DNA of 6,116 nucleotides from DUUI01 sp964345765. Its GTDB lineage: Bacteria; Bacillota_I; Bacilli_A; Erysipelotrichales; Erysipelotrichaceae. The position numbers were made by a program, and so were the translations under genes. The notes under the pieces were generated by a model that saw only the letters and a list, made by a program, of their open reading frames with translations, was not told the DNA's origin and ran no database searches. Each line of letters starts with the position of its first letter. The stretch's first letter is position 1. Below, one piece after another: positions 1 through 3,988 of the stretch. The stretch spans positions 1 through 6,116 of the forward strand of contig CAYFSJ010000045.1 of NCBI GenBank assembly GCA_964345765.1, written 5' to 3'.

Positions 1-574
1 TACAAATAAGGGCTCCTAACTCCATTAGTGCTTGAGTATAATCAGAAGGATTTGCGTCTTGTAATAATTCATACAAAATTGATTTTAAATCATCTTTGTT
101 CTTCTTTTTAAGAAAGTCACGATCATCTGCTAAGACTCTTGCCATGACTCGAATGACATTACCATCAATAGCAATCGCTTTTTGTTTAAAGGCAATCGAA
201 GCAATGGCATTGGCCGTATAATCTCCAATGCCTGGTAAAGATAAAATGTCTGATACTTGATCAGGGAAATAACCATCAAATTGTTCAACGATAATTTTAG
301 AAGATTGATGTAAGTTCTTCGCTCTAGAATAATAACCTAAACCTTCCCATGCTTTAAGAACATCATTTTCAGAAGCTTGAGATAAATCATAAATAGTAGG
401 CCATTGGTTAATCCAATTTTGATAATAAGGCATCATAGTAATAATTTGAGTTTGTTGAGCCATAATCTCAGACACCCAGATGTGATAAGGGTCTTGTGTT
501 TCTCTAAATAACAAATCTCGTTTATTAAGCTGATACCATTGTAGTAAAGGTTGAGTAAAAGTATAAAAGTTCAT
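1..574 (-). CDS. mutY: A/G-specific adenine DNA glycosylase MutY, N-terminal 191 residues (3' end outside window)
   Basis: MutY removes adenine mispaired with 8-oxoguanine or guanine, starting base excision repair that prevents G:C to T:A transversions. I translated the minus strand from the ATG at 574-572; the frame stays open to the window edge. Visible landmarks are IWVSEIMAQQTQI (residues 32-44) with the catalytic Glu36, GLGYYSRAKNLH (78-89), the helix-hairpin-helix LPGIGDYTANAI (113-124), and IDGNVIRVMAR (136-146) with the catalytic Asp137. These match E. coli Glu37 and Asp138 with a constant offset of one. The last complete codon is Cys191, where the first of the four [4Fe-4S] cysteines (E. 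coli Cys192) is expected. The C-terminal 8-oxoG-recognition domain is not visible. Oddities are LLFR (21-24) where LPWR is usual and Ala39 where the family has Leu. There is no Shine-Dalgarno before the ATG; a -10 box ends 6 nt upstream. Endonuclease III is the nearest alternative, but EIMxQQTQ and the Asp/Gly/Asn loop favour MutY. Confidence 0.95.
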   Translation of the reverse strand, partial: MNFYTFTQPLLQWYQLNKRDLLFRETQDPYHIWVSEIMAQQTQIITMMPYYQNWINQWPTIYDLSQASENDVLKAWEGLGYYSRAKNLHQSSKIIVEQFDGYFPDQVSDILSLPGIGDYTANAIASIAFKQKAIAIDGNVIRVMARVLADDRDFLKKKNKDDLKSILYELLQDANPSDYTQALMELGALIC

Positions 575-580
575 AGATAG

Positions 581-589
581 ATTATACCA
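581..589 (-). promoter_or_regulatory. Extended -10 promoter of mutY, predicted leaderless start
   Basis: Read on the minus strand, the sequence is TGGTATAAT, a perfect TATAAT (586 to 581) with the TGn extension (589-587). Six bases (CTATCT) separate it from the mutY ATG, so the normal -10 to +1 distance puts +1 at the A of the ATG (574). I find no recognisable TTGACA-like -35 at 16-18 bp, which fits an extended -10 promoter. No purine-rich ribosome binding site fits between the promoter and the start. Confidence 0.7.
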
Positions 590-607
590 AATAAATACAA
601 GTGAAAA

Positions 608-616
608 TGGTATAAT
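608..616 (+). promoter_or_regulatory. Extended -10 promoter of the four-helix membrane protein gene, predicted leaderless start
   Basis: TGG (608-610) is followed by a perfect TATAAT (611-616), then six bases (AGTTCC) and the ATG at 623. The usual -10 to +1 distance places transcription initiation at the A of the ATG. No TTGACA-like -35 is seen at 16-18 bp, and no Shine-Dalgarno exists. Confidence 0.7.
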
Positions 617-622
617 AGTTCC

Positions 623-1075
623 ATGGGAAATTATTATTCAAAATTTGGAATTGAAAGCATTGATGCCAACAAAGTAAAAGTTGATAAAAATCTTTATAGA
701 AAATACGGCTTAATTCTAACCAGCGTACTCTATATCATGATCTTTTTATTATCCATTTTATACTTGGACAACTACATTACGGAATTAGTGTTAAAAGTAA
801 TTATTGTATTAGTTGGTTTTAGCTTTTATGTATGGGGACAATTTAACTTTACAAAAAAAGTTGTTTTATCCCAACAGGCGGTGAATGTTAAAAAAGAGGA
901 GTTGTTGGTGATGAAGAAAAGAATTGATCCTCACTTTGTTTTTTTAACGCTATTTATTATTACAATTTTTGCTCGAAATGTAGTCGCTGGTATTCCATTT
1001 AATATACTTAATTCAATCATCTTTGTTTTCGCAATGCTCCATTTGTTTGTTAAGTACAAAAAGGATGCTCAATAA
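623..1075 (+). CDS. Unrecognised four-helix integral membrane protein, 150 residues
   Basis: I do not recognise this family. The protein has a charged N-terminus of about 28 residues, then two hydrophobic helices (about 29-48 and 54-73), a basic central loop (about 74-104, with KK, KKEE and MKKR clusters), two more hydrophobic helices (about 105-122 and 124-145), and a lysine-rich tail (KYKKDAQ). The positive-inside pattern predicts both termini and the central loop in the cytoplasm. There is no signal peptide or recognisable catalytic motif. The ATG at 623 is the only sensible start: no other Met occurs before about residue 38, which is already inside the first helix. It lacks a Shine-Dalgarno and starts 6 nt after a perfect extended -10, suggesting a leaderless mRNA. 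The gene ends in TAA 55 bp before the MATE transporter with no terminator between, so the two are probably co-transcribed. Confidence 0.8.
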   Translation: MGNYYSKFGIESIDANKVKVDKNLYRKYGLILTSVLYIMIFLLSILYLDNYITELVLKVIIVLVGFSFYVWGQFNFTKKVVLSQQAVNVKKEELLVMKKRIDPHFVFLTLFIITIFARNVVAGIPFNILNSIIFVFAMLHLFVKYKKDAQ

Positions 1076-1119
1076 AATTGGCTTACTTTACTTTTAAAAT
1101 ATTAGGAGTAGAATAATAC

Positions 1120-1127
1120 AAGGTGAT
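1120..1127 (+). promoter_or_regulatory. Ribosome binding site of the MATE gene
   Basis: AAGGTGAT lies just upstream of the ATG at 1131 and fixes that start. The short gap 1076-1130 has no hairpin with a T-run. It does contain TTTACT (1087-1092) and TAGAAT (1109-1114) 16 bp apart, a weak possible internal promoter. That promoter would start transcription around 1121, on top of the ribosome binding site, so read-through from the upstream gene is more likely. Confidence 0.7.
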
Positions 1128-1130
1128 TTT

Positions 1131-2531
1131 ATGGGATATTTTTACAAACTTTTAGCAGCACATAACTATCGAAAAAAACTGGATAACGAAATAGATTTAG
1201 ATGATAAAACTGTAGTTTCTAATGTGTTGAAAGTGGCTTGGCCATCAACTTTGGAAGCTCTTTTTATTGCGTTAATATCTAGTATTGATACGATTATGGT
1301 CGCAACACTAGGACATGCTGCCATATCCGCAGTTGGAATTGTTAATCAACCAAGAATGTTGATGTTAGCACCAATCATGGCCTTAAATATGGCAGTCACA
1401 GTTATTGTCTCTAGACGTAAAGGACAAAATAATCGTGAAGGAGCTAACTTTATTTTACGAAATTCATTGATCATTAGTTTTCTGTTAGCTTTATTCTTAA
1501 ATTTATTAGGATTTGTTTTTGCCCAACCATTATTAAGATTTGCTGGCGCCAACCAACAATACTTAACAGATGCTACTAATTATCTAAAAATAATCTGTAT
1601 TGGTAATTTCTTTTACAGCTTATCATTAACGATTACGGCTGCACAAAGAGGGTCAGGTAATACCAAGATTTCCATGATTACGAATTTAAGTGCTAATATT
1701 GTTAACATTATTTTTAACTATTTACTCATTAATGGAATATGGTTCTTCCCACGCTTAGAAGTAGTTGGGGCAGCTATTGCCACAGCAATTGGTAATGTTG
1801 TTGCTTTAATGATCGCCATTTATTCAGTAACCCATGATGAATCATTTCTATTCTTAAACTTAAGAGAGAAATGGAGTCTTCAAAAAGAGAATGTGTATCA
1901 AATCTTTACAATTGGATTACCATCATTGGTCGAACAAGTTTTCTTAAGAATAGGTTTCTTTATCTTTGTTAAACAAGTGTTCTCATTAGGAACAATCGCA
2001 TCTTCATCGCATCAAATAACAATGAATGTGATGTCATTATCCTTCTCTTTAGGTGATGGGCTGGCCATTGCTGCGACAGCCTTAGTAGGTCGCTCACTGG
2101 GTCAAAAGAAAACTGATTTAGCCAGATTATATGGTAAATCAGTTCAACATATTGGACGGGTATTAGCTGTCTGTCTAGTTATTATTACGGTTGTTTTTAG
2201 ATATCAAATTATCGGTTTATTCAGTGACTTAGAAGAAATTGTTGAAATTGCTTCGACCTTATTCTTAATTATGGCTGCCTTACTTTACTTTCAAATGTCT
2301 CAGGTCATTACCATTGGATCCTTGCGTGGAGCAGGGGATGTTCGCTTTGTGGCAGGACTATCAATGGTCTCCATTATGTTAATTAGACCAGGGCTAACTC
2401 AATTATTTGCGTATGGCCTAGGATATGGAATTGTAGGGGCATGGATTGGAACCTTTATTGATCAATTAGTCCGTTGGTCAGCCTCACTGATTCGATATAA
2501 TTCAGGTAAATGGGTGGATGTTGAAGTTTAA
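1131..2531 (+). CDS. MATE family (multidrug and toxic compound extrusion) efflux transporter
   Basis: This 466-residue protein has the length and pseudo-twofold layout of MATE exporters, which use a Na+ or H+ gradient to expel cationic drugs or metabolites across the cytoplasmic membrane. Two six-helix halves are visible (about 29-235 and 255-455). They repeat the same signatures: WPSTLEALF (37-45) against LPSLVEQVF (263-271), and AQRGSGNTK (171-179) against SLRGAGDVR (397-405). Glu42 and Glu268 occupy equivalent places in the two halves. A polar N-terminal segment of about 28 residues (RKKLDNEIDLDD) precedes the first helix and is probably cytosolic. The start is supported by AAGGTGAT 4 nt upstream. 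Substrate and coupling ion cannot be read from the sequence. The TAA stop overlaps the convergent glycosyltransferase stop by 4 bp, and a terminator lies just downstream inside that gene. The family call is secure; the subfamily (DinF-like or NorM-like) is not. Confidence 0.93.
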   Translation: MGYFYKLLAAHNYRKKLDNEIDLDDKTVVSNVLKVAWPSTLEALFIALISSIDTIMVATLGHAAISAVGIVNQPRMLMLAPIMALNMAVTVIVSRRKGQNNREGANFILRNSLIISFLLALFLNLLGFVFAQPLLRFAGANQQYLTDATNYLKIICIGNFFYSLSLTITAAQRGSGNTKISMITNLSANIVNIIFNYLLINGIWFFPRLEVVGAAIATAIGNVVALMIAIYSVTHDESFLFLNLREKWSLQKENVYQIFTIGLPSLVEQVFLRIGFFIFVKQVFSLGTIASSSHQITMNVMSLSFSLGDGLAIAATALVGRSLGQKKTDLARLYGKSVQHIGRVLAVCLVIITVVFRYQIIGLFSDLEEIVEIASTLFLIMAALLYFQMSQVITIGSLRGAGDVRFVAGLSMVSIMLIRPGLTQLFAYGLGYGIVGAWIGTFIDQLVRWSASLIRYNSGKWVDVEV

Positions 2532-3847
2532 TCAATTTTGAATTTAATAATTGATAAGTATGCTTTATTGGCATGCTTTTTCTTTTGTTGTTCATTTAGA
2601 TACTCATCTCCCATATTCTCATGGTAATGAGAAACTTCAGTAATGGTTGTAGAGAACCTTTCTTTTTCCAATGGAAGACTATGTTTAATAATAAGTTTAT
2701 CGCCAACTTGAACATCATGAAGTTTTGAATGTTTGGTTCTAGAAGAAATTATAAGCTCATTTAATTTATTGTTTTCAATGTCATCGAATTTCTGTTGATT
2801 GACTCGATAATGATAGGTTGGTTTATGATTATTATAAATATCTTGGTAGAAGTCAATCCATTGTTGTGAGACATTTTCTTTGGAATAAGTATTTGAAAGA
2901 TCATTTGAGTATTGTGAAGCCATTTGATAGAAATTGTGATCATTAGCTAATCGATCAATTAATTCAATAAAGTCTTGATTGTTGCTACCCTGTAGATACT
3001 TTTTAAAGAGAATATCTTCATAAAGTTCTAAGTCTCTTAAGACCATTGGTAAGTTTAAATTACAAGCTTCTAAAATTGCCATTGGGAATAATTCATTATA
3101 AGAGGGCATAAATAAACAATTGGCAATATTAAAGATACTATTCATTTGAGCACGTAGAATAATGTCAGTAAAAATGACATTTGATGGTGGATTTTCGACA
3201 ACTTCTTTTAATTCTTTATAGCCATCGGTAATAGCACCAAATGAGAAACCACCTGCCCATACAAATTGAATGTGAGGTAATGCTTTGGCCACTTCAATAA
3301 AGTCCAGGACGCCTTTACGTGTTTGTACTTGTCCAACTCCTAATACAACAAACTTATTTGGATCAATGTTGTATTTTTGTTTGGTTTCTAAAATTAACGA
3401 TTGTTCTTGAGGATAAAAATCTTTCTTAGAAACATAGTTTGGAATATACTTAATTCTTTCTTTTTTGATACCAAAGGTTGTCAGAGGTTCAATAAAGATA
3501 GGGTTGACAACGACTAAGTAATCGGCGGATCGATAATAATCTAAAAAGTATCGTTTAAATAACGACATGATTGGGCCTGGAACTTTAATACTTCCTTGAA
3601 ATGTTTCAGGTAGGAAATGAACATGCATGACGGAGATTGCTTTTGATTTTTTAATGCGTAAATACATTTTCGGATCGATTTGATGAAAGTGATTGATGTC
3701 TCCATCTCGCATTTGATTTTCTTTAATGATGAATTCTTCTTTTGCCATCTCTTTTAACAGATTAATCTGTTCTTTGGTGGCAGATGCGACACCTTGACCT
3801 TCAGGTTGTTTGGTCAAATGAAGCATATTTATGGTTAGTTTTTTCAT
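2528..3847 (-). CDS. GT4 glycosyltransferase, CpoA/diglucosyl-diacylglycerol-synthase-like, with extra C-terminal PUA/ASCH-like domain
   Basis: A 439-residue GT-B fold enzyme. Residues 1-340 look like the Gram-positive glycolipid enzymes (pneumococcal CpoA, Acholeplasma diglucosyl-lipid synthase) that add a second sugar to monoglycosyl-diacylglycerol at the inner membrane face. Visible marks are INML and GQGVASA near the N-terminus (6-9, 17-23), HVHFLPET (75-82), a basic/aromatic stretch near 97-106 suited to membrane contact, IPNYVS (135-140), GVGQVQTRKG (170-179) with Arg177/Lys178 placed to bind nucleotide-sugar phosphate, and the EX7E motif with Glu252 and Glu260. Family members of this type are, from memory, about 330-350 residues, so about 90 residues (350-439) are extra. 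They contain a pattern (FDDIE, an Arg at 370, VQVGDKLII at 379-387, TTITEVSHY at 400-408) resembling ASCH/PUA-like domains. No Shine-Dalgarno precedes the ATG; Met1 is kept because the conserved N-terminus begins there. The sugar and acceptor are inference. Confidence 0.82.
   Translation of the reverse strand: MKKLTINMLHLTKQPEGQGVASATKEQINLLKEMAKEEFIIKENQMRDGDINHFHQIDPKMYLRIKKSKAISVMHVHFLPETFQGSIKVPGPIMSLFKRYFLDYYRSADYLVVVNPIFIEPLTTFGIKKERIKYIPNYVSKKDFYPQEQSLILETKQKYNIDPNKFVVLGVGQVQTRKGVLDFIEVAKALPHIQFVWAGGFSFGAITDGYKELKEVVENPPSNVIFTDIILRAQMNSIFNIANCLFMPSYNELFPMAILEACNLNLPMVLRDLELYEDILFKKYLQGSNNQDFIELIDRLANDHNFYQMASQYSNDLSNTYSKENVSQQWIDFYQDIYNNHKPTYHYRVNQQKFDDIENNKLNELIISSRTKHSKLHDVQVGDKLIIKHSLPLEKERFSTTITEVSHYHENMGDEYLNEQQKKKHANKAYLSIIKFKID
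2556..2586 (+). terminator. Intrinsic terminator of the MATE transcript, inside the 3' end of the convergent glycosyltransferase gene
   Basis: AAGTATGC (2556-2563) pairs with GCATGCTT (2571-2578) as an 8-bp stem with one G-T wobble and a 7-nt loop (TTTATTG). It is followed by a T-rich run (2577-2581, one C, then 2583-2586). It starts 25 bp after the MATE stop codon. On the minus strand the same bases encode part of the glycosyltransferase C-terminus (KKKHANKAYL). The stem is moderately weak because of its A/T content. Confidence 0.6.
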
Positions 3848-3850
3848 ATT

Positions 3851-3889
3851 TTTAGTCTATCTTAAAAGAATCAACAGTACAAGACTAAA
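3851..3889. repeat. 8-bp perfect inverted repeat bracketing the glycosyltransferase promoter
   Basis: TTTAGTCT (3851-3858) and AGACTAAA (3882-3889) are exact reverse complements with a 23-bp spacer. Their centres are 31 bp apart, about three helical turns. The left arm overlaps the proposed -10 and the right arm touches the proposed -35 of the minus-strand gene, the placement expected of a repressor operator. There is no T-run, so it is not a terminator. The function is inference. Confidence 0.4.
3854..3882 (-). promoter_or_regulatory. Candidate glycosyltransferase promoter, possibly leaderless
   Basis: On the minus strand TTGTAC (3882-3877) is followed after 17 bp by TAGACT (3859-3854), which matches four of six TATAAT positions including the first two and the last. 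The -10 ends 6 nt before the ATG at 3847, the same distance as at the two leaderless starts near 574 and 623. No Shine-Dalgarno is present. The boxes are weaker than those at the other two starts. Confidence 0.4.
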
Positions 3890-3890
3890 C

Positions 3891-3909
3891 ATTGTTAACA
3901 TTGTGTAAC
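3891..3909. repeat. Tandem direct repeat ATTGTTAAC / ATTGTGTAAC upstream of PFOR
   Basis: ATTGTTAAC (3891-3899) is followed immediately by ATTGTGTAAC (3900-3909), identical except for one inserted G. A related TTGTGTAC lies at 3942-3949 beside the PFOR -10. The first copy also contains the 8-bp palindrome TGTTAACA (3893-3900). The repeat sits about 40-60 bp upstream of the PFOR -10 box, where an activator or regulator could bind. It has TTGT half-sites like those of the redox repressor Rex but not Rex's full inverted repeat. The role is inference. Confidence 0.35.
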
Positions 3910-3925
3910 TTTTTCGCAAAATGAT

Positions 3926-3955
3926 ATAGCATTTATAAGTTTTGTGTACTATAAT
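3926..3955 (+). promoter_or_regulatory. PFOR promoter
   Basis: A perfect TATAAT lies at 3950-3955. The best -35 is weak: ATAGCA (3926-3931), 18 bp upstream, matches three of six TTGACA positions. The predicted start point near 3962 leaves a 27-nt leader that contains the AAGGAGGA ribosome binding site. The weak -35 would fit dependence on an activator at the upstream repeat, but that is inference. The -10 is convincing; the -35 is not. Confidence 0.6.
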
Positions 3956-3972
3956 TAAGAAGGTTAGTAATT

Positions 3973-3980
3973 AAGGAGGA
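3973..3980 (+). promoter_or_regulatory. Strong ribosome binding site of PFOR
   Basis: AAGGAGGA is a near-perfect match to the anti-Shine-Dalgarno and is 8 nt from the ATG at 3989, which fixes the start. It contrasts with the absence of any such site at the three starts at 574, 623 and 3847. Confidence 0.9.
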
Positions 3981-3988
3981 ACAATTAA

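Larger units (their letters stand above)
581..616. repeat. Perfect 9-bp inverted repeat made of two divergent extended -10 boxes
   Basis: The left arm ATTATACCA (581-589) and right arm TGGTATAAT (608-616) are exact reverse complements separated by 18 bp (590-607). Each arm is the extended -10 element of the gene on its side. The symmetry makes a compact bidirectional promoter whose predicted start points (574 and 623) are 49 bp apart. Each promoter's -35 position overlaps or abuts the other's -10, so the two polymerase footprints should exclude each other. The arms could equally be an operator; the sequence alone does not separate these. Confidence 0.65.

Noticed and set aside
1346..1552. Antisense open frame of 68 codons inside the MATE gene
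   Set aside because: It lies wholly within a well-supported gene on the other strand, has no ribosome binding site I can see and no recognisable domain; it is a shadow of the MATE reading frame.
2478..2490. Small hairpin TCAG-CCTCA-CTGA as terminator of the glycosyltransferase transcript
   Set aside because: It has only a 4-bp stem and no T-run on the minus strand, and it lies inside the MATE coding sequence.
2761..2943. 60-codon open frame on the same strand as the glycosyltransferase in another frame
   Set aside because: It has low-complexity Ile/Asn-rich content expected from AT-rich out-of-frame reading and overlaps the glycosyltransferase completely.
3891..3909. Rex (NADH-sensing repressor) operator upstream of PFOR
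   Set aside because: The half-site TTGTTAAC resembles Rex sites, but the second copy is in direct rather than inverted orientation, so the required TTGTTAA-N4-TTAACAA palindrome is missing. Kept only as an unassigned repeat.
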